A stretch of DNA of 64,000 nucleotides from Malaya genurostris. Taxonomy: Eukaryota; Arthropoda; Insecta; Diptera; Culicidae. Under the pieces are notes generated by a model. That model did not search any database. It was not told the origin of the DNA and saw only the letters and a list, made by a program, of their open reading frames with translations. Position numbers and translations under genes: made by a program. Of the stretch, positions 34,639-45,630 are shown in pieces; the stretch's first letter is position 1, and every line of letters starts with the position of its first letter. The stretch covers positions 113,701,067 to 113,765,066 of the forward strand of contig NC_080571.1 of NCBI RefSeq assembly GCF_030247185.1, given 5' to 3'.

Positions 34639-35365
34639 TACATTAAAATTTTTAACTAAACTTTAAAATAAAATTTGAAACCAACACTACACAGTACTCA
34701 ATCAAAAGGAAAAGAAAAAACTTCTACCTTGAAATTGTTGTCTATCTCCGTTGCACTGCCGTGTAGATCCTCGTTGCTCTAGATGTTCTTGTTGGATGTA
34801 TCTGGACGTTGATACAATGCTGAAGCTCACTGTAGCGATAGAATATGATGTGATGCTACTGCTACCTGACATCCAGCACCACTCGAATTCCGATTTGCTT
34901 TCGTCTTCGCCAGCTGTAACACGCGCAGGTCACCGGTGTATACCTGCGTGTTGTATGGCAGTGGAAAGACCGAGTTGTCTTGTCTCCTTCTTCCTAATGC
35001 TCCGCACCGATATGCTTCTGCACCGAAGTGCCTTCGCACCGGTGTGCCTTTGCACTCTCCTGCTTCTATGTGCCTTTGCACTCTTCCTCTTCGATGTGCC
35101 TTTGCACTCTCCTGCTCAGCACTTGTGGCTGTATATTGCGGCCTGGGTAGAGTTTGGGAAACGCCCTTTGTTGTTTCCTTCACCAGCTTGGCCCAGCACT
35201 AGGGCTCTCTTATGCAGCACGACTATACGTTTTAACGGCTGCTGCCAACAGGTCTCTACCTGTAGTTCAACCGTTGTCGTATTTAACGCGTGTAAACCAA
35301 CCAGCGTTATTAAACTGTACGCTTCTATACACAACCTTCTCGGTTGAACGGCTATTACTGAATGA
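34639..35365 (-). promoter_or_regulatory. 5' leader of I-clade copy 2 with hairpin array
   Basis: The same six GTGC-N-GCAC motifs occur at 34997-35107 on the plus strand (first two with ATGC in place of GTGC). Differences between copies fall mostly in the spacers and loops, for example CTTCTG to CTTCTA. The initiator TCATTCAGT is identical. Confidence 0.6.
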
Positions 35366-35378
35366 GTGACGATTGATT
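35366..35378. repeat. Target-site duplication, I-clade copy 2, right
   Basis: GTGACGATTGATT, partner of 29261-29273. Confidence 0.9.
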
Positions 35379-35469
35379 GAACTGTTTAATTGTAGATCAT
35401 TAGAAATTTTGGTTGCCTTGTTCCACATCAATGGCTCGAACAACCCTATGGGGATGATCCCTATAGTTT

Positions 35470-37795
35470 TTTACAATATCAGTCAGATTCGATCTTGAAA
35501 ACAGAATATGTTTTCAGATTTAAATTCCGCACGGTAATAACTATCCAACAAGCCATAGATTGTTAAAATCCGTCCATTTTTAACGGAGATATCGATAGTT
35601 TTGTGTAAGCGACTTTTCACCTTATTCCAGTAGTAGGAGTTTAACGCGCTGTATGATAAAGAGATGCTTTGAATACGATTTTTAACACTGTTACATGCAA
35701 TTTTTTCTAAGTACCAAAAGGACAGCATCCTTTTTCGTGACATTTTGCCTCGGATCGATTTTAGCACGGTTCGTTTTTGGAAACATAATCGTTCGAATAT
35801 GACATATGTAAACCGAATGATGGCAAAGATGAAAGCATTTTCGAGCTGAAATCAATTTCATAATTGTATTGCTTTAAACTATTTACAGCCATAAATGCTG
35901 AAAAAACATAACGCCCACATACCATTCGAATCAGTTCGTCGAGATCATCAAATGCGTGTATGACAAATAATTTCGCTCAATTTTCTCGAAGGTGGCTCCA
36001 CTGTTTCTACAAACTCAGATTCATATGAAAAGTCGTGTTCTTCCAAACAAGGTTCTTAAATTTCATTCGGATCCGACTCCTGGTTCCGGAACTACAGGAT
36101 GATATGTGAAACGGAATTAAAACAATGTGACTCATTTTTCTCATAGATAGCTGAACCGATATAAGATTCAAAAGAAATCTAAGAACCATCTAAGATTCTA
36201 ATGAAAAGTCTTAAGATCCTATAAAACATTTTGCTTTTCAGTCAAATCCGACTTCCGGTTTAGAAGATACAGGGTGATTAGTATGAAAATGTCCATTTCA
36301 CAGAAATTAATAACAGTTTGCAGATTTGGATAGTCGATAACCAAATGAGCTTATTTCAGTTTTAGCGGTATTCAGTTTTCGATTCGAAAGGTACCCAAAA
36401 ATTTAATTCGCACTGTGCTTTCTCATAGATGTCTACACTAATTTTCAAAAATTTTGAATCAAATGTAAACTATACAGCTCTTCAGGTGAATTTAACTGAT
36501 TTCGACTTCAACGGTTTTCGAATTTCGGTTCCGGTATCGAATCGTTTCTCAAAGCTCAATCGTTTTCTCGAAAAAGACCAAATCGAATTTTAAAAACAAA
36601 AATTGAAATTTAAAAATCTATGGTCCCATTCAAAATTGGTAAATTTTTCCCAATTCCGACTTCCGATTCGGGAATTACAGTGTGATGAGTTTTTAAAATT
36701 CAAATTCGATCCGATTTGCAGTTTCGACATTACAGGGTAATGAGTGATTGAAATCTCAAAGTGCCTTTGAGAAACGATTCGATACAGGAACCGGAATTCT
36801 AAAATCGGTGTAGCCGAAGTCAGTTAAATCAACCTCAGGAGCTGTATAGTTTACATTAGATTCAACATTTTAGAAAACCAGTGTAGACATCTTTGACAAA
36901 TCGCAGTGCGAATTAAATTTTTGGGTACCTCCCGAATCGAAAACTGAATACCACTTAAAACGAAATAAGATTATTTGGTTATCGACTGTCCAAATCCGCT
37001 AACCCGATAAACTTGATAAATTTATGTGAAATGGACATTTTTCTACTAATCACCCTGTATCTCCGAGACCGGAAGTTGGATCTGGCTAAAAAGCGAGATG
37101 TTTTATAGAATCTTAAGAGCTTTCATTTTAATCTTAGATCGGTTTAGCCATCTACGAGAAAAATGAGTAACACTCATTGTAGTAGTTCCGGAATCAGAAG
37201 TCGAATCATTACTTAATTCAGGAACCTTGTTTGGGAGTATACGACTTTTCTTATGAATCTGAATATGTAGAACACGATTCAGTCGTCTCCGAGAAAATTG
37301 AGTGAAATTATTTATCACTCACGCATTTGCTGATCTCGACAAAATGATTCGAATGGTATATGGGTGTTATGTTCTTCCAGCATTTATCAATATAATTATG
37401 AAATTGCTTTCAACTCGAAAATGCTGCCATCATCTGATTTACATGTGTCACATTCAAACACTTTTGTTGCCAAAAACGAATGTGCTCAAATTTCATGCTA
37501 AAATTTCATGAGCCGTGGCAAAATTTCATAAAAAAGTATGTTGTACACAGTCTTTTTGGTACTTAGAAACAATTGTATAAAAAATCGTGTTCCACGTTGC
37601 TCCCAAACATTGCTTTGTCATTCAGTGCTCAAAACTCTTACTACTGGAATAAGGCGAAAAGTCATTCACACAATAATAGCGATATCTCCGTTAAAAATGG
37701 ACGGATTTTGACAATCTATGGCTTGTTGGATAACTATTACCGATAGCTGGATAGCTGAAATAATATTTTGTTATCAAGAACAATTGTGATAGATA
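35470..37795. repeat. Kilobase palindrome made of two inverted family-DR copies
   Basis: The left arm (about 35470-36555) and right arm (about 36770-37795) are complementary along their whole length with mismatches and small gaps. Examples: AATCCGTCCATTTTTAACGG (35568-35587) pairs with CCGTTAAAAATGGACGGATT (37690-37709); GGTACCCAAAAATTTAATTC (36390-36409) pairs with GAATTAAATTTTTGGGTACC (36910-36929). The spacer is about 215 bp of related family sequence. No protein frame is conserved between arms. It could be a fold-back element or two head-to-head insertions. Confidence 0.8.
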
Positions 37796-38501
37796 ACACA
37801 TGGATCAATAAGTCCCGAGACTAAAGCAGAAACGGCGCTCGTAGTAAACCAGTAACCACGTCTTTCTAGAGTACTAACCCTTGCTTGAAACGGGTCAAAA
37901 TTTTAAGTCGATCCGACCAGAAACAGCTGAGTTATTGAGGTTGGAGTAAAGTCGTTTTGTAGTTTGTTTAAAAAATGGAAAAAACCTGTGGAAGTCGTTA
38001 CACCGGAAAATGTGAGTGAAGTGACAAAAATTATAATGAAAGATTGTAAAGTGAAGCTCCGTGAGATTGCTGAGATGACACATATATCATATGGAAGTGT
38101 ATTTACTATCCTTCATGAAAAATTGAGCATGAAAATGGTTTTTTTCAACTGGGTACCGTGATTGCTTTCGATGGAACAAAAACAGCAACGAGTCGATGAT
38201 TCAGAAAGCAGCTTATCGCTATATACTCGCAACAAAAAGGATTTCTTGCGTCGTTACGTGACCATGGACGAAACATGGGTACACCACTACACTCCAGAGT
38301 CGAAGCGGCAGTCATCTGAGTGGCGCACAGCTGGCGAAAGCCGTCCAAATCGTCCGAAAACGCAGCAGTCTGCTGGCAAAGTCATGGCGTCAGTTTTCTG
38401 GGATACGCATGGCGTGATTTTCATTGACTACCTCGAAAAAGGTAAATCGATCAACAGTGATTATTATATTGACTAACTGGTGCGTTTGAAGGAGGAAATT
38501 A
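37796..38501 (+). mobile_element. Mariner B, irritans-like, truncated at its 3' side
   Basis: The 5' terminal repeat ACACATGGATCAATAAGTCC starts at 37796 right after TA (37794-37795), and is the complement of the 3' end of mariner A. About 170 bp of leader precede the coding remnant. Mariner sequence stops near 38501, where an unrelated ACGCGGTTTT/AACACGGTTTT repeat begins; no 3' terminal repeat is found. Confidence 0.8.
37966..38499 (+). pseudogene. Mariner B transposase remnant
   Basis: After ATGGAAAAAA the frame is joined to KPVEVVTPENVSEVTKIIMK, so about 75 N-terminal residues are deleted, perhaps through the A-run. It continues HEKLSMKMV and, after a TGA (near 38160), MEQKQQRVDDSE and TMDETWVHHYTPESKRQSSE, which holds the first catalytic Asp, then GKVMASVFWDTHGVIFIDYL. 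A TAA follows (YYID then stop) and the sequence is cut off at LVRLKEEI before the second and third catalytic Asp. This remnant complements mariner A in what it retains, but neither is functional. Confidence 0.85.
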
Positions 38502-38560
38502 CGCGGTTTTCGCCATTAACACGGTTTTTGATGAAAGTTTAAGAAGCACTGTCATTTGAT
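38502..38560. repeat. ACGCGG/AACACGG short repeat, left fragment
   Basis: ACGCGGTTTTCGCCATTAAC then ACGGTTTTTGATG; similar wording and the same orientation are found at 41400-41465. It interrupts mariner B. Confidence 0.45.
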
Positions 38561-38799
38561 TTTTGAGAAAAATTTTAAAAAGGGAACAGGTTGTCTGTAA
38601 GAAAACGATTATGATAGCTAATTTAACGTTTGAAAGTTAACTAAAATAATTCACTCAACAATTCACGAGATCATTGACTGCCGTTCCATAAAATGATTAG
38701 ACAGATCTTCAATCCCTGTCGTAAATTACACAACGTCTCTTCCATTCAGTTGTGGTGTATGATGTTAGCATCGTCATTGATATCATCGAGAATTTCGTA

Positions 38800-39700
38800 A
38801 CAGTTCGGCTGAAAAGTTCGTATCGTTTAATAGAAACACACATTTTTTTGTCAAAATTCGTTTTTATTATTCAACATAATTGCCATCAGAGGCGATACAG
38901 CGATTATAGCGATCTTCCAACTATCCGATACCATTTTTGTAGTACGATTTGTCCTTTGCCTCAAAATAGACCTCAGTTTCAGCGATTACCTCTTCATTGC
39001 TTCTAAATTTTTTACCAGCGAGCATTCTCTCGAGGTCTGATGGAGCCGTGTTTCGTCCATTGTTATATATCGACGAAAAAAATCGGTTTTATTTCGATAT
39101 AACAGCTCCAAACACTGCTCAGAATCATCAATTCGTTGTTGTTTTTGATCGATTGTGAGCTCACCCATTTTGCACAAAGCTTTCTCATATCCGAATATTC
39201 GTGAATAATATGTCCAACACGTTCCTTTGATATCTTTAGGGTGTCAGCTATCTCGATCAACTTCACTTTACGGTCATTGAAAATCATTTTGTGGATTTTT
39301 TTCACGTTTTCATCGGTAACAGCCTCTTTTGGACGTCCACTGCGTTCATCGTCTTCGGTGCTCATATGACCAGTACGAAATTTTGCAAACCACTTACGAA
39401 TTGTTGCTTCGCCCGGTGCAGAGTCTGGATAACACTCATCAAGCCATTTTTTGGTATCGGTGGCACTTTTTTTCATCAAAAAGTAGTGTTTCATCAACAC
39501 ACGAAATTCCTTTTTTTCCATTTTTTTCACAATAACAAAAGTAGCTTCACTCAAAATGCAATATCTCACAAACTAATAATCAGACAGCTGTCAAATTTAT
39601 ACACGTATCTTTTGAAGGTTGGTACTAACTGAAAATGATATGGATTTAATTCTAGTGGCGCCCTCTCATAGAAACGATACGAACTTTTCAGCCGATCTGT
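38800..39700 (-). mobile_element. Mariner C, 901-bp internal-deletion derivative with both ends
   Basis: The left end ACAGTTCGGCTGAAAAGTTC and the complement of the right end ACAGATCGGCTGAAAAGTTC are near-perfect inverted repeats extending through GTATCGTTT. TA is present on both sides (38798-38799 and 39701-39702). Full-length relatives are about 1.3 kb, so some 400 bp are missing. Because both termini are preserved it might have been mobilisable in trans. Confidence 0.9.
38867..39522 (-). pseudogene. Mariner C transposase, internally deleted
   Basis: ATG at 39520-39522 (MEKKEFRVLMKHYFLMKKSA). The helix-turn-helix part is good: KWLDECYPDSAPGEATIRKW, DDERSGRPKEAV, NVKKIHKMIFNDRKVKLIEI, and LKISKERVGHIIHE. 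A frameshift near residue 130 moves the frame to GELTIDQKQQRIDDSEQCLE and TMDETRLHQTS, where the usual Trp after DET is Arg. A deletion then removes the second and third Asp blocks, joining to SLVKNLEAMKR and the C-terminal EVYFEAK to GNYVE end. Two stops follow directly (38867-38870 region). Inactive. Confidence 0.85.
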
Positions 39701-39702
39701 TA

Positions 39703-40305
39703 GCATTGAAGAACTAGTCGAATTTACTAATCTCTTCAACTCTTCATCATATCGAGCAGTACAATATTTTATACACATTTGAATGATATAACTCTAGTAG
39801 GATTATGATTTACGCCGATGAAATGAGTTGACACATAGTAATACCTTTTCTAATTTGATCCATATTCATCTCTATGAATTCTTCCCCTTCAATTATGTCG
39901 CTGCGTGCATAGATCTTCATCTAATACCCATGTCTTTCCACTTCGTTTAGTTGAACATGACTATTAAGATCGTTAGTGTTTATTACACATCGCAACTTCG
40001 GAATTGAAAAGAACTTATTCTCAAGCTATATTTGCAGTGGAAGTGTTTATGGGTGGTATTATCAGCACTTCTTTAGTCGAACGTTCTAAATTGTACGTAT
40101 TATCGTTCTTTCGAAAACCGAATTCATTAAACAGAAAGCATTAGCCATTTAGATTAATTTGCTTATCGTACAACGTGTTTCCTGAGTGTTTTAATTTTAA
40201 TTTGTCTTCCAATGTGTTTTATCAAGTATGACTAGACCTTTCTCGTAACCTCAGGCTTTTATAGATTTCCGTTTTTATTGTGTTACATTTTATCAAAAAA
40301 AAAAC
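39703..40305. other. Intergenic, nothing recognised
   Basis: No motif-bearing frame. It ends in an A-rich run (TATCAAAAAAAAAACAAAC) that forms the 5' flank of the next retroposon. Confidence 0.4.
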
Positions 40306-40317
40306 AAACAAATAATC
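40306..40317. repeat. Target-site duplication of ORF1-only retroposon, left
   Basis: AAACAAATAATC, identical to 41377-41388. Confidence 0.6.
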
Positions 40318-41376
40318 AGTTCGGTTTCACATCTCATCCAAGTCAGTCGATAAAACAAAACCGCTTACGTTCGGGACAGAAGAAGCCAAGTACAGTATCG
40401 TGTAGTGACCTTCGATACGAGAACTTGAAGGTTTGCTTAAGGAGCAAATGCATATTGACATTAAACGTATGCATTTACTTCAATGCAATAAGACAAATAA
40501 TGTTGTTTACATCCAGTTTTATAAAGAGTTGGATGCAATTCAATTCGCAAAAGACAATAACAATGTGCACTATGTGCAGCATGAAAACATCAAGTACAAC
40601 ATACCAATATATATGGAAGATAGTGCTATAGAAGTGCGTGTGCATGATCTTCCCTCAAGCGTCACTGATTCATATATTCGCAAAACTATGTCCCAATACG
40701 GAGAGATTCTCTCTATCGAAAAAGAAAAGTGGAAGAATTTTTTCCCTGGTATTCTAAATGGCGTACGTTTATTACGCATACACTTGAAGAGGCCTATACC
40801 TTCTTATGTGATTTTCGGTCAAGATACAAGAATTCCGTGCAAATCACTTGTTACCTATGACAATCAGATGGCCACATGTCAATATTGCCAAAAAGCTGTT
40901 CACTACGGTAAGCCATGTGATAAACTGGACAAGGAGACAACCACACCAAAGGACCACGGTGCTTCCTTCACACCAACCCTAAGCAACCCCAGTACACCTA
41001 TGACAGTAACCAACAACAGTGAAGCATCCCCTTCAACGAAACCATCCAACGTATCCCCTATAGAACAAAGTATACCAGCTGCAGTTAACAGCTTACCATC
41101 CAACCAAGCAGCAACTGCAAACAATGTACAACAAGGCGCATCTACAGCAACTAGCAACGAAATCAACAACAATACCACGGCAATGGATGACGAGACGAAC
41201 CACGAACAAACTGCCCCTCAATCCTCGCAGGAGGAAAATGGAAGCTCCTCTCCCCCTAGAAAAAGGGCTACAACGAGATCCAATACAAAAAAATTTTATC
41301 TAAAAACTCAGCAAAATCGGCCACGTAAAGCTTGTACGCAAATAGGCCTGAATAAAATATATTTTAAATAAAAAAA
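40318..41376 (+). mobile_element. ORF1-only non-LTR retroposon (HAL1-like arrangement)
   Basis: The 1.06-kb insert starts AGTTCGGTTTCACATCTC, giving TCAGTTCG across the junction (initiator-like), carries a single gag-like ORF and ends in poly-A immediately after its stop. The same 12-mer flanks both sides. No endonuclease or reverse transcriptase is present. AATAAA at 41351-41356 lies about 15 bp before the A-tail. This is the arrangement expected when an ORF1-terminated transcript is polyadenylated early and copied by a partner's enzyme. The A-rich flank makes the duplication less certain than those of the I elements. Confidence 0.6.
40448..41371 (+). CDS. Retrotransposon ORF1, gag-like protein with one zinc knuckle
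   Basis: 307 codons from the first ATG. The same frame is open back to 40409 (PSIRELEGLLKEQ), and two stops at 40403-40408 suggest the true N-terminus was lost by a frameshift; reading may start upstream in another frame. Residues about 18-45 (NNVVYIQFYKELDAIQFAKD) and 60-120 (IEVRVHDLPSSVTDSYIRKT, FFPGILNGVRLLRIHLKRPI) look like paired RNA-binding folds of mosquito ORF1 proteins. A single CQYCQKAVHYGKPC knuckle (C144, C147, H152, C157) follows, then a long Asn/Thr/Ser/Pro-rich region and a basic end (PPRKRATTRSNTKKF). The clade is not certain. The stop is followed directly by poly-A. Confidence 0.7.
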   Translation: MHIDIKRMHLLQCNKTNNVVYIQFYKELDAIQFAKDNNNVHYVQHENIKYNIPIYMEDSAIEVRVHDLPSSVTDSYIRKTMSQYGEILSIEKEKWKNFFPGILNGVRLLRIHLKRPIPSYVIFGQDTRIPCKSLVTYDNQMATCQYCQKAVHYGKPCDKLDKETTTPKDHGASFTPTLSNPSTPMTVTNNSEASPSTKPSNVSPIEQSIPAAVNSLPSNQAATANNVQQGASTATSNEINNNTTAMDDETNHEQTAPQSSQEENGSSSPPRKRATTRSNTKKFYLKTQQNRPRKACTQIGLNKIYFK

Positions 41377-41388
41377 AAACAAATAATC
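41377..41388. repeat. Target-site duplication of ORF1-only retroposon, right
   Basis: AAACAAATAATC after the A-run; partner of 40306-40317. Part of the A content could be tail rather than duplication. Confidence 0.6.
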
Positions 41389-41397
41389 GTCAAATTT

Positions 41398-41500
41398 CCC
41401 ACGCGGTTTTTTGCACGGTTTCCGCAATCAACACGGTTTTATTTTACACGGATTTTTTTAACACGGTACGTAACCCCCGTGTAAAAGGAGACCTTAGTGT
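41398..41500. repeat. ACACGG-type short tandem motifs
   Basis: CACGCGGTTTT, CACGGTTTCCGCAATCAACA, ACACGGTTTTATTTT, ACACGGATTTTTTTAACACG, and CCCCGTGTAAAAGGAGACCT. The motif (A/C)ACGGTTTT recurs irregularly; the last part is inverted (CCGTGTAAAA). It resembles 38502-38560, so one repeat may have been split by later insertions. Confidence 0.5.
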
Positions 41501-41539
41501 ATATAAAAAAAAGGTAAAACACATGCGGATTGATAAAAA

Positions 41540-42060
41540 AGGTATCATATCACTGCATGTTTTTTAATCAGATCCGACTTGCGGCTCATGAGATACAGGG
41601 TGATTAGTGTAAAAATTTCACATAACTACACTACACAATTCATATTAACTTATGGTCCCATACAAAACTGGTGATTTTCATCCGATTCCGACTAAAACTT
41701 TTGAAAATACAGGGTGATGAGTTTTTTTCAAATTCAAACCATCATATGAGATGACGATAACAAAACATCTTCAAAGCTGGACTCAAAACTATTTTTATTT
41801 ATTCTTCATACTAATTCAAGGACATACGAACTATTCTTGGTCTTTGAATACCGTTACTGGAAGTATTATAAATAATGACAAAAACTTAATTTTAAGGTTT
41901 CATTCGATTTCTAACTTCGATTAATCTCGCAGTTCCAAAATTACAAGGAAATAAGTGATTGAAAATTCAAATTGTCATTTGAAACGAAGGTCATTAAAAC
42001 AAAATCATGAAAACTAAAAATCGAAGAATATTGACGCGAAAACCACATGCTGATTGATAT
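41540..42060. repeat. Dispersed family DR, fragment
   Basis: Contains CAGATCCGACTTGCGGCTCA, GATACAGGGTGATTAGTGTA, TTATGGTCCCATACAAAACT and AAAATACAGGGTGATGAGTT, shared with the arms of the 35.5-37.8 kb palindrome. Confidence 0.6.
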
Positions 42061-43240
42061 AAAAAAGTATCATCTCACTGCTAAATGAATTCAGCACGTT
42101 TTATTCCCTTTAATTCTTCTATACTTATATACTGTCACTTGTTTTTACTTGTCACAGTATACGTACAGATACGTTTTTCGGCACCCAACATAAAGCCATC
42201 ATCAGTGTCAGAGTTCTTCATTTTTTACTTCGTTTGTATTTCATCGGGTTTCACTGAAGTATTTCATCGGGGGTTGACCGAATTTCAAATTTGTCCCGTA
42301 TGAAGATAAAACAAGAGCTCGTACCTAAAATCTAACATTTTGTCTCATCCCACTCTCATTCTCATTCTTTTCATCCTTCACTTATAAAAATCCCTTCATA
42401 AACCTGGCTGCTTTGAGACCATTTATGTTTCATGATTCTGAACTGCATGTTTCGAATGCTATTGCTCATAAACTAAATCAGGGGAATGACGAGCTATGAA
42501 ATTGGCAAACAACTTAAGCCAAATAACAACAAACCTTGTATGTTTTGTATCAACATTCTAGATTGTATATCATTCGAGAACATTCGGATTCAAAATTTCA
42601 ACATCGTCAAGGCGACAGTTTATCATAGCTGGGCTCCTGATCCTGACTTAATAAGAGACGAGCACAACTGAACTCGTTATTTGCATGCCTGGTGTTATTC
42701 ATGGTAAAGAGCGTTTTCTGCTTGGCTCGTATCCAAGCAACAACAAAAAAATGGACCGTCCTGCTGTACACTAAACGGACGACTTCGGTTGTACGTGCTT
42801 TCGTTTTGTTCAAGTATAAGATTCCAAAGTCATACCAAATTTTGCGCTTCTTTGCCTCCGCAATCGATCACCGTAATACGTGTGACCCCATGAATTGATC
42901 CGTACTAGAAAAAATGAATCTGAACACACACACACACGAAACGGCACTTCGAGCTATTAGAATAATCAAGCAAATATGAATGAAAAATACTGGTCATATT
43001 TGATCGTTTCATTTAATTCTCTGAACTTATTCCAATTCGTTAAACTCATATTGAAAGTAAACGTAATATAAACAAGGGAAGTGGGATCGCTAGTTGAAAT
43101 TTCAATTAGTTAGCTCAGGGTCGTATCGCTAGTAACCCGGTAAAATTAGTTTGACAGGTATGATCACCGAAATAACTTGCGCAAAGTTTGGTTGGGATTT
43201 TTCCACAAGTTATGTTGAGAAACGTTTTTCCGTTACAATT
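42061..43240. other. Intergenic, nothing recognised
   Basis: Frames of 60-72 codons on both strands have no known motif. A short (CA)n run is at about 42928-42938. The 42600-42900 stretch keeps open frames on both strands, but composition alone can account for this. Confidence 0.35.
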
Positions 43241-45630
43241 TATTCACCAAAAACCTGTTTTAATCAACCTAGTGGTGAAATGATGCCTTTCCATTATTAT
43301 TCATTTTCTTCTATATATTACAGCAGAAATTTATCAAAATACTTCAATTTAAAATCGGCATAGTGACATTCGGTTCATACAACCATGCGCTACTATGACC
43401 TACAATTTTTTTATGATTCTCTATGACGGTTTGAATTTTAGAATTAAATATACCCGTAGTCGCAATTGGATAAAACTCAGCAAATCATCTTCAATTCTTG
43501 ATTTGGTTACAGACATGATCATGATCTGCAAAGTAGAGAAATTTACTAACCAATTTAAAGAGTTGGTAACTTAAGAAAAAAATATTCTTGAAATTGACAT
43601 TTTTACACTAAGCACCCTTCTTCCGGGACCAGAGCTTACATCCGAATAAAAATTGGGATATGCTTATGGCATGTTAAGATCTTTAAGAAGTTGAGTATAA
43701 AATGGTAAAAATCGGTTAAGCCATCTTCGAGAAAAGTGAGTGACATTATTTTTACATGTTTTGGTGCATATTACCCTGTAATTCCGAAACCGGAAGTCGT
43801 ATCGAAATGAGATTCAGGAACTTTGGATGGGACTATAAGACCTATTATTCGAATCCAAGTATGTAAAAATCGTTTCAAACCTTACATTTGATTCTAAATT
43901 TTTGAAAATCGGTTCAGTCATCTCCAAGAAAAGTGTGTGACAATATTTGTCACACACACAGTCATTTGCTCAGTTCGTCGTTTGTATAGCCTTTCTATAT
44001 AACACCACCTAGTGGTGTAATGATGCCTTTCTCATATTACTTATTTTTTCAAAAATATCACAAGAAGATTCTGTGAAGAAAGTTTTTTTTCTATCTTGAT
44101 TAAAATAGGAAAATTTATTTGGGTATAAACTAACATAACCTTTTCAGTTTGTGAACATAGAATAAATTTTCTTTATTCTATTTATTTTGGTCGTTCACCG
44201 GGGTTTCTTTATTTTGCATCATCGCACTAAATGATTAAACACACTTTACCCTATAGATTTGGAACCGGAAGTCGGACCAGGATGAAACTAAACAGTAGCC
44301 TATGAAACTATAGAAATTTTTATTTGAGCCTGTTTGCGGAAATCGATCAAATTATCTCTGAGAAAATTGAGTGAGTATCGTTTTAGAATTTTTGACCACT
44401 GGGGAACTTGGAACCAGTATAGCCGAAGTCGGTTGATTTAGCGAGTAACTAATATAGCCTACAAATTGAATCAGTTTTAAGCTAAATCTAGAAGAACCTT
44501 ATCCTTTCTTGCATCGTCGCTCTAAATTACGGTGTGCGATTTTAAACACATTTTACCCGATGAACTGTGTCGAATGATATAAAATACTTGGGCCAATTTT
44601 CACTATTATCTATTTTTCAAAAGATTTTAACTTTCTATATGGCAAAGGCAATAAATGTACTTTAATAGAAAAGCATCGTTATCATGATTTTGTAATAACG
44701 CTAACAAGTAGGTACAAATTGAATCAAAGAATTAGAAATTTACATTTTTTCACCTGAAAAATATAAATTTTAATGTGGTAACGCTGCACGCTAAACGAAA
44801 TTGAACAAACCATGCTGCGAACGGAGCCAAGCCGCACGTACCGACGCGTACCAGTTTTGCATCGTCATTTTGAATTTGAATGTTTCGACACTCATCGCCC
44901 TATAATTTCGGAACCGGAAGTCGTATCTGGATGAATTTGCACAGTATCTTTGAAGACAATGGGAGCTTCAAATTGAATCAGGATTTGTGAAAATCGGTTT
45001 ATCCGTTGCTGAGAAATCCAAATGAGTTCCGTTTTTTGAAGCTTTTCTTCACTATTATCGGTGCTTTCGGTAGTGGAAACCGGGGACTAATAGTCCAAAA
45101 GTAGTTTTATATATTCACTAACTAACAAGATCTGCCAACTGGATGAGCAGTAAGTTTCATGAAAATGTGCACCTCGTTTTGCCATCGCTTGAGAAAAAAT
45201 ACTCATGAAATTGAAAATTTTCACAAATCGCACTTTAATACCGGAACCGAAAGTAGGATCTGGATCAACTTTTCGGGAATATTTCGAAGAAGTTTAAGAC
45301 CTATTTTTGCTTCTTAGTTTGTAAAAATCTTTTGAGAAATTTCCGAGAAAATTGAGTGCCCATTTTTTACTAAATTTGCACATATTTCCTTGTAATTCCG
45401 GAACCGGAAGTCTAAATGGAATGCAAGAAAATTGTATGAGGCCATAAGACCTTTCATTTGAATCTACGTTTGTGAAAATCAGTTAAGCCATCTCTAAGAA
45501 AATTGAGTGACATTGTTTGTCACATACATATATACACACACAGACATTTTGTGATTTCGACAAACCGAGTTGTAAAGTCTGTTTTCACAGCGATTGCATA
45601 GCCTTTCTATATGAGAAAGGCAAAAACAAA
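43241..45630. repeat. Dispersed family DR, long composite copy
   Basis: A left boundary motif AAAACCTGTTTTAATCAACC then TAGTGGTGAAATGATGCCTT (43250-43288) recurs at 44014-44033 as CACCTAGTGGTGTAATGATG. The body is a series of modules containing CTGTAATTCCGAAACCGGAA, AAAATCGGTTCAGTCATCTC, GAGAAAATTGAGTGA and a CACACACA run. The right end is CCTTTCTATATGAGAAAGGC (45601-45620). At least two copies are nested or in tandem. An unrelated GC-richer insert sits at about 44770-44870 (GAGCCAAGCCGCACGTACCG). Confidence 0.65.

Larger units (their letters stand above)
29274..35365 (-). mobile_element. I-clade non-LTR retrotransposon, copy 2, full length
   Basis: Same start (TCATTCAGTAATAGCC at 35365), gene order, 3' untranslated region and poly-A as copy 1, with only scattered substitutions between them. 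It is flanked by a 13-bp target-site duplication and lies outside the Helitron array, about 3.6 kb from the other copy and in the same orientation. Compared with copy 1 its leader has a short extra segment (near 34799-34850). ORF1 and ORF2 each contain a frameshift. Confidence 0.9.

Noticed and set aside
35483..35767. 94-codon minus frame in the left palindrome arm
   Set aside because: The matching right arm does not preserve the frame.
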